From assembly GCA_036677085.1 (NCBI GenBank), contig JAKFFI010000036.1, positions 1 to 64,000 of the forward strand: 64,000 nt of DNA, written 5' to 3'. Position numbers and translations under genes: made by a program. The notes below the pieces were generated by a model. That model ran no database searches, was not told the DNA's origin, and worked only from the letters and a program-made list of their open reading frames with translations. Of the stretch, positions 1-8,629 are shown in pieces. Source of the DNA: JAGPUQ01 sp036677085 (GTDB taxonomy: Bacteria; Pseudomonadota; Gammaproteobacteria; Pseudomonadales; Porticoccaceae). Position 1 is the first letter of the stretch, and every line of letters starts with the position of its first letter.

Positions 1-1
1 C

Positions 2-361
2 TCCCTGCAGTGGATGCACAAGAGCGCGATCGACTTCGTGGGCCGCCCGCTCAAAAACATTGGCGGGAGGGTCGACAAGGCCGCCACTGGGAAAAAAGAA
101 GGCGGGCCTGGTCGCGGTTGGGACGGATTCTCCTTTGCGTTTTCGCAGCCCTTCCCCAACCTGACCTGGCGGGCTGATTTTTCGGTGCTCTACGACCTCT
201 ACGGCGGTTATCTGGTACAGCCCTCGGTGCGTTACAAACCCAGTGGCGCCTGGACGGTGGAGACCTATGCCACCTGGATCTATGCCTCCAGCACGCGCAG
301 CGTTTTCGCGCCGCTGGAGTGGACCGACGAAGTGGGGATGCGGGTCGGCTACCAGTTCTGA
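2..361 (+). CDS. C-terminal end of DUF1302-type outer-membrane protein (partial)
   Basis: The frame is open to the left edge, so only the last 119 residues are visible and the start lies outside the window. The segment is rich in aromatic residues and alternating polar/hydrophobic stretches and ends in Gln-Phe, which fits the last beta strands and terminal Phe of an outer-membrane barrel. The DUF1302 assignment is an inference. It rests on the barrel-like end and on the DUF1329 gene 3.7 kb downstream, because these two families are habitual neighbours in proteobacteria. A strong intrinsic terminator follows 21 bases after the stop, so this gene ends its transcript. Function is unknown; the family is found near lipid and hydrocarbon export or uptake loci. 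Confidence 0.6.
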   Translation, partial: SLQWMHKSAIDFVGRPLKNIGGRVDKAATGKKEGGPGRGWDGFSFAFSQPFPNLTWRADFSVLYDLYGGYLVQPSVRYKPSGAWTVETYATWIYASSTRSVFAPLEWTDEVGMRVGYQF

Positions 362-381
362 TCGGAGCGGAGAGTACGAAG

Positions 382-410
382 AAACCGGCGCCCTGGGCGC
401 CGGTTTTTTT
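382..410 (+). terminator. Intrinsic terminator after the DUF1302-type gene
   Basis: A perfect 11-bp stem (382-392 with 396-406), a 3-base loop and a run of seven T form a textbook rho-independent terminator. It separates the partial upstream gene from the VWA gene. Confidence 0.93.
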
Positions 411-450
411 GTGCCACCTTCAATGCCACGGCTGTGCCAGTATTACCATG

Positions 451-490
451 TTGGTGTGAGTCATATTGGTGTGAGTCATGCTGGTGTGAC
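451..490. repeat. 15-bp tandem repeat, about 2.7 copies
   Basis: The unit TTGGTGTGAGTCATA is followed by a copy with one change (466-480) and then a partial copy (481-490). It sits between the terminator and the VWA gene, outside coding sequence. The rest of the 411-618 gap shows nothing else I can name. Confidence 0.85.
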
Positions 491-618
491 GGCCCGGGTC
501 GCTCGCGCTGATTGACGGCGCGGCCAACAGCGTTCGCTGGTGCGCTAGGCGGGATGCCGCGCTGGCTGCACCCCGAGTCAGGGTGGGATGAAATTGCTCC
601 GAACAGGAAGCCCGCACT

Positions 619-1719
619 ATGCAATTGCAGTGGTATCGGTCCTTCTCGCTGTGGCTGGCGCTTCTTTTACTGTCCCTGCTGCTCCATATCTGGTTGTCCT
701 GGCGCGCTTCTCAGGCCATTGATGCCGTTGTGGAGGTGCCGCCAGCACCCGCGCGAGTCGTCGACATTCAGCTGGTCAGTGAACCGCCGCCGAAGGAATT
801 GGTGTTCGAAGACAAAATCGAGTTTGAACCGCCGGAGGTTCTGGTTCCCACCGCGGCAGTTACTCCGCCCCCGCCGGACGTTGATCTCGCCATGAAAGCG
901 GCGGCAGGCGGCGCGAGTCGGGGAGCGTCGCTGCCGCTGCTCACCGACACGGTGGTGACGGCAGGCCGCGGTGCCGCCGGCTTCGGAACCGGTGTCGGTA
1001 ACGGTTTGAGCAACTCCACCCAGGGATTTGCGGCTTATGTGCAGGGTTTGCGTGAAACCGGTCTGGATGTCGTATTCGTGATGGACACCACGGGTTCGAT
1101 GGACTGGGTGCTCAATGAAGCCCGGGCCCACATGATCGATATCGTGGATGCGGTTCGGCTCCTGGTGCCGGTGTCGCGGTTTGGGATCGTGGCCTATCGC
1201 GATTACGACGCGCCGGGCTATGTCACCCGTGCGCAAACCCTTACCTTCAGCCTCACCAAGTTGACTGGTTTTATGGGTTCACTGGCTGCCGAGGGTGGTG
1301 GCGATTTTCCGGAAGCCGTGGCTGCAGGGCTTGAAGTCGGTGTCACCAAAGCAGGCTGGCGTTTGGGTGCGCGCAAAGTGATCATTCTGATCGGCGACGC
1401 ACCTCCCCATGAGGGAGATATGCGCCGCACGCTGGCACTGGCCCGGCAGTTTGTTACCGACGGCGGCCAGTTATCGGCGCTGGATGTGAGCGATCAGGGC
1501 AATCCAGCGCTGATTGAGGCGGTGGTGGGTCGGCCTGTGGATCACAACCTGTTCCGCAACAAGCCAATGTACGACTTTCAGCAGCTCGCCGAGGCCGGGG
1601 GCGGAATCGCGGCCACCATGGCGGGCGACGTGCGGATTACCAAACAGCTGATGTCGCTGATCCTGGGCGGGCGCTTTGCCTCCGAAGCGGGGTTGTTGCT
1701 GGAGGGCTTCACTCAGTGA
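619..1719 (+). CDS. VWA-domain protein with TonB-like membrane anchor
   Basis: The 366-residue protein starts with one hydrophobic helix (about residues 9-27). A proline- and glutamate-rich stretch (about 40-90) follows, like the periplasmic linker of TonB-type proteins, and then a von Willebrand factor A domain from about 148. The MIDAS metal site is visible as DTTGSM at 156-161, with a later acidic motif GDAPPHEGD at 259-267. It is therefore probably anchored in the inner membrane with the VWA domain in the periplasm. An AGGAAG motif precedes the ATG. Its stop overlaps the next start by one base, so the two genes are translationally coupled. Its partner is not known; VWA domains usually bind other proteins through a divalent metal. 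Confidence 0.85.
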   Translation: MQLQWYRSFSLWLALLLLSLLLHIWLSWRASQAIDAVVEVPPAPARVVDIQLVSEPPPKELVFEDKIEFEPPEVLVPTAAVTPPPPDVDLAMKAAAGGASRGASLPLLTDTVVTAGRGAAGFGTGVGNGLSNSTQGFAAYVQGLRETGLDVVFVMDTTGSMDWVLNEARAHMIDIVDAVRLLVPVSRFGIVAYRDYDAPGYVTRAQTLTFSLTKLTGFMGSLAAEGGGDFPEAVAAGLEVGVTKAGWRLGARKVIILIGDAPPHEGDMRRTLALARQFVTDGGQLSALDVSDQGNPALIEAVVGRPVDHNLFRNKPMYDFQQLAEAGGGIAATMAGDVRITKQLMSLILGGRFASEAGLLLEGFTQ

Positions 1720-3956
1720 TGCGAGTGATCGCCGGCGCTGTCCTGATGTGCTGTGTCGGGTTCTTCGCCATCGCCGCCGATCTGGCGGAACTGGAGCGAG
1801 CCGCAGCCGATGCCGCTGCAGGTGAGCGGATCACCGTGCTCGAAGGAGAATTGCGCCAGGCGCTCGACCAGCCCCCGGAAACCCTGGCGCCGTCGGACTA
1901 TCTGAGCGCCTCGGGCGTACTGGGGAAGCTGGTGTCGCGGGCGCGGGAACTGGGCGTCGATGCCCGGGTGTTCGAGCATCTGATGGCCACCGCGGAACTG
2001 CTTCAAGACCGTTGCCGTGACAAGGTACGAGCACTGGAAAGCGCCACCGGCGAGGACGAAGCCGCGCTGGAGAGCCTCTACCGCTCCGATATCTGGTACG
2101 ACATCAACCACGCCCAGTCGGCGTTCGGGTACTGGCGCGCCTGGGCCATGCTTGGTCTGGCCGAAGCCCGACCGGATGACCGGGAGCGGGTGAAATGGCT
2201 GAATCGTGCCGAAACCGGTTTCAAGGCCGCGTCGGTGCGGATCCTCTATCCCGGAATCGTGCAGGGCAGCTGGCTCGGTCTGGGTTACATTGCCCAGGCG
2301 CGGGGCGATCTCGCCGGCGCCGAACGGCGCTTTCTGCGCTTGGTGGAAGCCTTGGCGGATCGCCCCGAAAACCCGGTACGTAAACTTGCTGAAGCTGAGC
2401 TGACCCTGCTTGCCGTGCGCCGCGGCGAGATTCGCCAATTGACCGCCGTATCCCGCGAGCCTCTGAGTCCGACGCTGGCAGCAGTGACGGCGGAAGAAGC
2501 ATTTGCGCTGCTGGAGCGCCGTCGCCGTGAGCGCATCGGCGCCATGGAGGCCGGCCAACGCCTCCGCAAACTGATTGCGGACGGCTTTTTGACCGACGCC
2601 CTGCTGGGCCGCATTCTGTCGTACCGCGACGAAATCGTGGGCGAGGATCTGGGCGTGCTGTCGCGCCTCATCGATGCCGAGTTCGCCTATGCCTATCAAC
2701 AGTACAAGACGACGGTCATCAAGTACCGGCAGTTTCGCGAGCAGGGCGGTGAACAACTGCCGATCGATGTGACGCCGTTCCACTATCATTACATTGTCGC
2801 GCTGGTCAGTACGGATTTGCCGCGGGAAGCCAGCGCCGAAATCGAGCGCCTCCGGCGCCGACCGCATTTGCATCCCAGCGTTGCCGCCGCGCTGCCCAAG
2901 CTGAGCTGGTCGGTCGCCGAAGCGGTGTACGCGCAGCATCCCACCGAAGCCAACCGCCAACATCTCGAACAGGTGGCCAACACCTTTGTGGCCGCCGCGC
3001 CCAGGGATACCGATGCGGCCAGCGCGCATCTGGGTCTGGCCCGCTTGAGCAAGAACCCCGAGGTGGCGGCCCGGCATCTGCGTGCGGCCGGCGCAGACCC
3101 CGAGCTCCGGGGCGACATTGCCTTGATCGAGCTGCATCGGGGCATCAGCCGCTTTAACCGGGCGGCAGCGCGCGGTGATACCGTGCAGGAAGAGGCCGTG
3201 GCGAAAGAAATTCTCAAGGCCCTCGAAGCACTGCCCGGAAAGCAGCGCCGGGAGTCCTGGTTTCGCGCGCTGTCCTTGCAGATGCGTACCGTTCTGGGTC
3301 GCGACCTGGCGAAGGTATTGGCGGAACTGGATGCGCTGCTGGCGGAGGCCTCTGACGATACCCGCGCACGCCCCGTGCTGTTGTGGTCGAAATTGCGCGC
3401 CCTTGCCGCCACCGGCGACCGTGCCGGGTTGCAGGGCATGGCGGATGCGCTGGCGGCACGCGGGGATGATGCAGAAGGGGAGCGGCAGTTCTATCAGTTC
3501 CTGCTGGCGCTTGAACGCGCCAGGAACTTCGACTGGGTGGCCGTATTGGCCGAGCATTTTTACCCCGCGTTGGCCGGACAGGGTGCGGACCAACGCCAGA
3601 TAAGTCTGCTGCGCATTCGTGCACTGACAGCGCTCGGGCGTCTCGACGAGGGTTTTGAACTGGCGCGCACCATGACGCGGGAGTTTCCTGATTCAGGCGA
3701 CGGCTGGCAGACGTATGCCGAGCTCGCCGAACGCAGCAACCGCGCCGTCGAGGCCGACCGGGCCTGGGCGAAGATCGTGGCGGCGACGCCCGAAGGTTCA
3801 CCACGCTGGCGGGATGCGATGCTGCACCGCCTGGCGTTGAGCGCGGCGGACACAGATCTCTGCCCGCTCGTGAGCAAACTGGTCACTTACCGCCATTTGC
3901 TGAATGCCGAACAGGCCAAGGCACTGACGCGGCAGCAGGGCGGCTGCCGCAGCTGA
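1719..3956 (+). CDS. Exported helical-repeat (TPR-like) protein of unknown function
   Basis: The 745-residue protein has an N-terminal signal peptide (hydrophobic stretch to about residue 20). The rest is almost entirely Ala/Leu/Glu/Arg-rich alpha-helical sequence with spacing typical of tetratricopeptide-like repeats, clearest near the C-terminus. No catalytic motif is visible. The ATG at 1719 overlaps the VWA stop; a GTG at 1716 is an alternative start. The tight overlap implies the two products work together, probably as a periplasmic scaffold for the VWA protein. That role is inference from context and fold type. Confidence 0.75.
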   Translation: MRVIAGAVLMCCVGFFAIAADLAELERAAADAAAGERITVLEGELRQALDQPPETLAPSDYLSASGVLGKLVSRARELGVDARVFEHLMATAELLQDRCRDKVRALESATGEDEAALESLYRSDIWYDINHAQSAFGYWRAWAMLGLAEARPDDRERVKWLNRAETGFKAASVRILYPGIVQGSWLGLGYIAQARGDLAGAERRFLRLVEALADRPENPVRKLAEAELTLLAVRRGEIRQLTAVSREPLSPTLAAVTAEEAFALLERRRRERIGAMEAGQRLRKLIADGFLTDALLGRILSYRDEIVGEDLGVLSRLIDAEFAYAYQQYKTTVIKYRQFREQGGEQLPIDVTPFHYHYIVALVSTDLPREASAEIERLRRRPHLHPSVAAALPKLSWSVAEAVYAQHPTEANRQHLEQVANTFVAAAPRDTDAASAHLGLARLSKNPEVAARHLRAAGADPELRGDIALIELHRGISRFNRAAARGDTVQEEAVAKEILKALEALPGKQRRESWFRALSLQMRTVLGRDLAKVLAELDALLAEASDDTRARPVLLWSKLRALAATGDRAGLQGMADALAARGDDAEGERQFYQFLLALERARNFDWVAVLAEHFYPALAGQGADQRQISLLRIRALTALGRLDEGFELARTMTREFPDSGDGWQTYAELAERSNRAVEADRAWAKIVAATPEGSPRWRDAMLHRLALSAADTDLCPLVSKLVTYRHLLNAEQAKALTRQQGGCRS

Positions 3957-3977
3957 CACGCGGAATGAACAGTATCC

Positions 3978-4000
3978 ATCGCCCGCGCACAACGGGCGAT
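3978..4000 (+). other. Hairpin before the DUF1329 gene
   Basis: ATCGCCCG and CGGGCGAT form a perfect 8-bp stem with a 7-base loop in the 70-base gap between the helical-repeat gene and the DUF1329 gene. No T-run follows, so it is not an obvious terminator. It could protect mRNA ends or adjust expression within the operon. Confidence 0.6.
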
Positions 4001-4026
4001 CCATTACAGCGACCCAGGGGGTCACC

Positions 4027-5403
4027 ATGCGTATCCGAAAGTACGATTTCGATTACAGCCGCCGTCACTTTCTCGACCAGATGCGGCGCGGTGTGCTGGC
4101 TACCGGCGTGTTGGCGCCGCTGTGGCCGACCATCGCCAGGAGTGGCGACATCGGCGGCGTCTATCCCGATGAGCTGATGTCCATCGAGGCTTACACCAAG
4201 GGCAGGATCAACACCGGCGACATCATCGATGCCGGCAATGTGGAGCATGTGAAGGATCTGCTCGACCCGATCCGGTACCACCAGATCGCGCAGATGGGGC
4301 GGCGACTCGAAATCATCGATACCACACGCGAGGCCATGAAACTCAGCCCCTGGGAATATGTAGAGGCCACACTGCGCAACCAGGGCCAGGCGGTGTTCGA
4401 CGCGGATGGCAACGTGACCACCCGCGAGGGCAAGCCCTGGATCGGCGGTAACCCGTTCCCCGACCCCAAGACCGCCATCGAAATTTTCGCCGGAATCACG
4501 CTCACCTGGGGGCGCCGCGACGCGTCCTTTTACGCGATCAAGGAGTACGACATCGGGCCGCAGGGTGAGGTGGAATACCTTTATGAGCTCTGCTGGGCGG
4601 AGCTGGCCCCGGTGGGGCGCACCGTGCTTGACCCCAAGCCCTATTGGCCCGGCCATGAAGACAAACTGCGCTATCAGTCGGTGTTCTTCGTCAAGCCCAA
4701 CGACGTCAAGGGAACCTCGTTCCTGAATATCTGGCCCTATGATCAGCGGCAGTTCCCCGATCTTTTTGGTTACATCCCTGCCTTCAAGCGGGTGCGCCGC
4801 TTCCCCACCAATCAGCGCTTCGAGCCGCTGATTCCTGGTTCGTCACTGTATCTCTCGGATGCCTGGACCGCGGGCGATCCCTTTCTGACCTGGGGTAACT
4901 ATGCCATTGTCGGACGCGGACCGACGCTCGCGGCCATTTCCCGCAACTGGAACGGGACACACGAAAACTGGGAGCACACGACCCATGGCGGTCCCCAGGG
5001 CAACACCTTTTGGGACATGAAGGTCGAGCTGGTGCCGGAAGCCATCGTGGTCGATGCCGAACCGGTCGGCTTTCCAAAGGCGCCGATCTCGAAGAAGCGG
5101 GTGTGGTTCGATGCCCGCACGCTGGCGCCGCTGGCGATGGTGTCCTTCGACCGTCGTGGCGAGATTTTCCGCTCCTTCGACGGCGCGGGTGCGCTGTACA
5201 CCGATGGCACCAACACGGTTTACGACGGCGCGCATCCCTACGCGTCCTGGACCCGGGTGCATGCCCACAATGTCCAGACCAACCGGATGACCCGCCTCGA
5301 ACAGGTCAAGCGTATTTCGGGCGGCTACGAGATGAGCGCCAATGCGCCGGATCTTTATGAGCGCTTCCTGACCGAGTCGGCGATCCGGCGGCTGGGGAAT
5401 TGA
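4027..5403 (+). CDS. DUF1329 family protein, Tat-exported
   Basis: The 458-residue protein begins with a twin-arginine signal: SRRHFL at residues 11-16, then a hydrophobic segment to about 37. It should be exported folded to the periplasm. The body matches my recollection of DUF1329 proteins in length and motif style (many Trp/Tyr/Pro motifs). DUF1329 proteins resemble LolB/LppX-like lipid binders and are usually encoded with DUF1302 barrels and RND exporters. The DUF1302-type fragment at the left edge fits that pairing. AGGGGG precedes the ATG. Substrate is unknown; a hydrophobic ligand is inferred from the family. Confidence 0.83.
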   Translation: MRIRKYDFDYSRRHFLDQMRRGVLATGVLAPLWPTIARSGDIGGVYPDELMSIEAYTKGRINTGDIIDAGNVEHVKDLLDPIRYHQIAQMGRRLEIIDTTREAMKLSPWEYVEATLRNQGQAVFDADGNVTTREGKPWIGGNPFPDPKTAIEIFAGITLTWGRRDASFYAIKEYDIGPQGEVEYLYELCWAELAPVGRTVLDPKPYWPGHEDKLRYQSVFFVKPNDVKGTSFLNIWPYDQRQFPDLFGYIPAFKRVRRFPTNQRFEPLIPGSSLYLSDAWTAGDPFLTWGNYAIVGRGPTLAAISRNWNGTHENWEHTTHGGPQGNTFWDMKVELVPEAIVVDAEPVGFPKAPISKKRVWFDARTLAPLAMVSFDRRGEIFRSFDGAGALYTDGTNTVYDGAHPYASWTRVHAHNVQTNRMTRLEQVKRISGGYEMSANAPDLYERFLTESAIRRLGN

Positions 5404-5430
5404 TTCCGCCCTGGCGCGATGTCCCCGGGA

Positions 5431-6195
5431 TCAGTCCAGTTTGCCGGGATCCGGGCGGCGTTTCTCGAGGGTGGCGGCAATCAGTTCCTGTGCCGTTGTG
5501 CTTGCCAGCCGTTCCTGAAAAACCGCGATTTCGGCTTGCAGGCGTGCGTGCAGCGATTCCGGCGGGCGCCGCAACAATTGCTTGCTCTGGCGTAACGCCG
5601 CGCGGGGCAGTGCCGCCAGGCGCGCCGCGGTAGCCTGTGCGGTTGCGAGTGCGGCTCCCGCCGGAGTCGTGGCGGTGATCAAGCCAATGGTGGCGGCCCT
5701 GGTCGCATCGCACACTTGTCCCAGCAGGAGCATCTCCGCTGCACGGCGGTAGCCCAGTTGCTGGACGAGCGTTTGGGAAGACGCCGCTTCGGGCACCACA
5801 CCCAGGGCCACGAACGGCAGGCTGAAGGTGGCGTCGGGTTCCGCGTACACGAAATCGCAGTGGGCGAGCATGGTGGTGCCGATGCCGATGGCGCGGCCCT
5901 GTACCGCGGCGACCAGGGGCACCTGCGTGTCCGCGAGGGCGAGCAGGAAATTCCAGGCAGCCGGTTTGTCGCCGGGTTGGCGCGTCTGAAAATCGCTGAG
6001 GTCATTACCGGCGCAGAAGTCGCCACCGTTGGCGGCGATCAGTATCACCCGCCGTTTGGAATCGGTGTCGGCCGCGCGGATGGCTTCCGCCAGGGAGTCG
6101 TACATCTCACGGGTCAGGGAGTTTTTCTTTTCCGGGCGATCGAGCCTGAGCGTGCAGACGCCCTGTTCCGTCGTTACAACGACTGTTGAGGTCAC
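5431..6195 (-). CDS. Enoyl-CoA hydratase/isomerase family protein
   Basis: A crotonase-fold protein of 254 residues. The CoA/oxyanion region (FCAGNDLSDF) and the segment VVPEAASS are visible. The Pro-Glu-Ala-Ala-Ser-Ser pattern with a single acidic residue is typical of delta3,delta2-enoyl-CoA isomerases rather than of two-glutamate hydratases. The likely role is shifting double bonds during beta-oxidation of unsaturated fatty acids in the cytoplasm. I chose the GTG at 6195 because GGGGGA lies eight bases upstream; an ATG at 6237 would add 14 unrelated residues. A TATACT -10-like box sits at 6224-6229 on the minus strand. It is convergent with the DUF1329 gene. Confidence 0.85.
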   Translation of the reverse strand: MTSTVVVTTEQGVCTLRLDRPEKKNSLTREMYDSLAEAIRAADTDSKRRVILIAANGGDFCAGNDLSDFQTRQPGDKPAAWNFLLALADTQVPLVAAVQGRAIGIGTTMLAHCDFVYAEPDATFSLPFVALGVVPEAASSQTLVQQLGYRRAAEMLLLGQVCDATRAATIGLITATTPAGAALATAQATAARLAALPRAALRQSKQLLRRPPESLHARLQAEIAVFQERLASTTAQELIAATLEKRRPDPGKLD

Positions 6196-6258
6196 CGCTG
6201 ATCCCCCGGCTGGGCTTTTTCCAAGTATAGCGCCCACCGCCGCCGCGGGCGCGCAGGC

Positions 6259-6765
6259 TCAGCCCAGATGCACGCGCACGTAATCGAAAAGTTTGCGCCG
6301 TGCCGGGGCCTGGGCATCCTTGGCCCCCTTGGCGTTGCGCACGAGCTGACGCAATTGCTGGCGATCAAGACCTGGGTGGTCGGCGAGCAGCGCTTCTATC
6401 GCCGGATCGCCATCCACGCAAAGCTGCGCGCAGAGTTTGTCGGTCTGCTTGAGGTGGTGGCGGAAGTTGCTGTTGCGGTGCTCGAATTCGGCCAGCGCAT
6501 TCAGGATGGCGGCGCTGTCGACGTCCCGCATCAGCTTGCCCAGGTACTGCAACTGGCGGCGGCGCGCCTCGTGCTGGGTGACGGTGCGACTGTCCGCCAG
6601 TGCCTTGCGCAATTGGTCGCTGAGGGGAACCTCGGCGAGCTGCTTTGCCGGCAGCGCGAGCAGGGTTTCGGCAAGTTGCTGCAACGCCAGCCCTTCGCGT
6701 TTGCGCGCCGATTTGCTGGGGGGGCGCTCCGCGTCGGTTTCGGGTAGCCGTTCGTCGCTCATCAT
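6259..6765 (-). CDS. darP: DarP/YjgA ribosome-associated protein
   Basis: A highly charged 168-residue protein matching the DUF615 (YjgA/DarP) family, with the conserved PSKSARKRE start and a C-terminal KLFDYVR. In E. coli the protein binds late 50S ribosomal precursors and aids subunit maturation. The start chosen is the first of two adjacent ATG codons (6765, 6762), four bases after the mgtE stop. It is therefore probably co-transcribed with mgtE. A longer reading into mgtE from 6807 is unlikely. Confidence 0.88.
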   Translation of the reverse strand: MMSDERLPETDAERPPSKSARKREGLALQQLAETLLALPAKQLAEVPLSDQLRKALADSRTVTQHEARRRQLQYLGKLMRDVDSAAILNALAEFEHRNSNFRHHLKQTDKLCAQLCVDGDPAIEALLADHPGLDRQQLRQLVRNAKGAKDAQAPARRKLFDYVRVHLG

Positions 6766-6769
6766 GGCG

Positions 6770-8128
6770 TCACAGATAAAACAGGGTGGCGAGGCCGAGA
6801 AACGCAAAAAATCCGACGACGTCGGTGAAGGTGGTCAATACCACGCTGCCGGCCAGCGCCGGATCGATCTTGATCGCCTTCAGGGAGACCGGCAGCAAGG
6901 TGCCCACGACGGCCGCGGTCACCAGATTGATCACCATCGCGGCGGCGATGATCACGCCGAGGCGGTAATCGTCGAACCAGAACGAAGCGATGCCACCGAT
7001 GACCAGCGCCCAGAGCATCGCATTGAGCGAACCGATGAGGAATTCCTTGTTGAACAGCCAGCGCAGGTTGTTGCGATTGACGTGCCCGAGCGCCATGCCG
7101 CGCACCACCACGGTCAGCGTCTGACTGCCGGCAATGCCGCCCATGCTGGCGACGATCGGCATCAGGATCGCCAGCGCCACCACTTGCTGAAGCGCCGCTT
7201 CAAACAATCCGACCACCGATGACGCCACCAGAGCAGTGAACAGGTTGATGCCGAGCCAGAACGCGCGGCGCGGGGCGGAGCGACGTACCGAGGTGAAGGT
7301 TTCCTCCTCGTCGCTCAGGCCCGCCAGTCCCAGCAGGGAGTGGTCGGCCTCGTCGATGATGACATCCACCACGTCATCGATGGTGATGCGGCCGAGCAGC
7401 TTGTTGTCGGCATCCACCACCGGCGCGGTGATCCAGTCGTTGCGCTCGAAGCGCTGGGCGACCTCGGTATCGGGCATGGCGGCCGGAATGGGCTGCACAT
7501 CCGTCACCATGACTTCCCGGACGGTGAGGTTCGGGTTGGAGGTGAGGAGTTTGGCGATCGGCAGAATACCGAGAAACGTGTCCCTGCGATTGACCACGAA
7601 CAGGGCGTCGGTGGCGCGTGGCAGTTCTTCGTGGCGGCGCAGATAGCGCAGGATGACATCCAGGGAAAGATCGGGCCGCACCGTGATGGTGTCGGTATTC
7701 ATCAGGCCGCCGGCGGTGTCCTCGGCGTAGCGGAGGATGTGCTCGACGCGCTGACGGTTCTGCTCGTCCATCGCCTGCAATACCCGCGGGATAACCTGGT
7801 CGGGCAGTTGCTGCAGCAGATCCACCACGTCGTCGGCGTCCAGCCCGTCCATGGCCGCGGCCAGCTCGGCACTGTCCATGCCGCGCAGAAATTCATCGCG
7901 CAGGCCTTCGCTCAGTTCGCCCAGTACTTCGCCGTCGAGGTCCTCATCGACCAGTTCCCACAGAATGCGCCGTACTTTCGGCGGCGCGGATTCGATGTGG
8001 TGGGCAATTTCGGCGGGCGCCAGGTTGTTCAGGATATGGCGCAGCTGATTGATCGTGGAGAAATCGATAAGCCCGGCGTACTGGGTGAGCAGGGTTAGTT
8101 TGTCGGCTTCCACCACACTGGCCTGCAT
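6770..8128 (-). CDS. mgtE: MgtE magnesium transporter
   Basis: The 452-residue protein has the full MgtE layout: a helical cytosolic N domain (about 1-130), a pair of CBS domains (about 135-265) and about five membrane helices from 290 to the C-terminus with the conserved GSQTL and acidic pore residues. It is an inner-membrane Mg2+ channel gated by cytosolic Mg2+ through the N and CBS domains. It lies at the downstream end of the npr-rapZ-hpf-rpoN block, a common position in gammaproteobacteria. darP follows four bases later. Confidence 0.95.
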   Translation of the reverse strand: MQASVVEADKLTLLTQYAGLIDFSTINQLRHILNNLAPAEIAHHIESAPPKVRRILWELVDEDLDGEVLGELSEGLRDEFLRGMDSAELAAAMDGLDADDVVDLLQQLPDQVIPRVLQAMDEQNRQRVEHILRYAEDTAGGLMNTDTITVRPDLSLDVILRYLRRHEELPRATDALFVVNRRDTFLGILPIAKLLTSNPNLTVREVMVTDVQPIPAAMPDTEVAQRFERNDWITAPVVDADNKLLGRITIDDVVDVIIDEADHSLLGLAGLSDEEETFTSVRRSAPRRAFWLGINLFTALVASSVVGLFEAALQQVVALAILMPIVASMGGIAGSQTLTVVVRGMALGHVNRNNLRWLFNKEFLIGSLNAMLWALVIGGIASFWFDDYRLGVIIAAAMVINLVTAAVVGTLLPVSLKAIKIDPALAGSVVLTTFTDVVGFFAFLGLATLFYL

Positions 8129-8254
8129 CGCAGCGGATTCTCCTTGATGGGGGCGAAGAGTGGGCTGACAAGGAATAAGCGCGAAGCGAGGCTCATTCTA
8201 ACAGGATATGCAGTGCCAACCGCCGTTTTGGATGCCGGGTAGCAGCGTGCCGGG

Positions 8255-8524
8255 CTAGCTGTCTTCGTGAAAGCGCGCGGCAATGAGGGCCGCCACGCTT
8301 TCCTGTGCGTCGGCTTCGTCGCTGCCGTCGAAGCTGAATTCGAGCGTGGTCCCCTGCGCCGCCGCCAGCAGCATCAGCGACATCACGCTCTTCGCATCCA
8401 CCCGGCGGCCATCGCGGCCGATCTGGATCGAGCTGGCGAAACGCCCCGCCGTCGCAGCGAGTTTGGCAGCGGCGCGGGCGTGCAGGCCCAGCTTGTTCAC
8501 TATGGTGAGTTCGCACTTGATCAT
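8255..8524 (-). CDS. npr: HPr-family phosphocarrier NPr
   Basis: An 89-residue HPr-fold protein. Starting at the ATG at 8524, the phospho-acceptor histidine is exactly residue 15 (GLHARA) and the regulatory-site serine is residue 46 (KSVMSL), the standard HPr numbering. This also fixes the start against the longer reading from 8560. Its place beside rapZ, hpf and rpoN makes it the nitrogen-PTS carrier NPr (ptsO), which passes phosphate from PtsP to PtsN. PtsN itself is not encoded here. Confidence 0.92.
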   Translation of the reverse strand: MIKCELTIVNKLGLHARAAAKLAATAGRFASSIQIGRDGRRVDAKSVMSLMLLAAAQGTTLEFSFDGSDEADAQESVAALIAARFHEDS

Positions 8525-8629
8525 GATGCTATGAACGCCCGAGCGCGGTATCTCTGTCAAGGGTGTCGGGCAGCCGTGTGGCCGTTGCCTGAGCCGGACC
8601 TTGTTTGCCTGGCAGGTTTGCCGGCTGAA

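Noticed and set aside
1713..3593. 626-codon minus-strand frame
   Set aside because: Shadow of the exported helical-repeat gene; no signal or domain visible.
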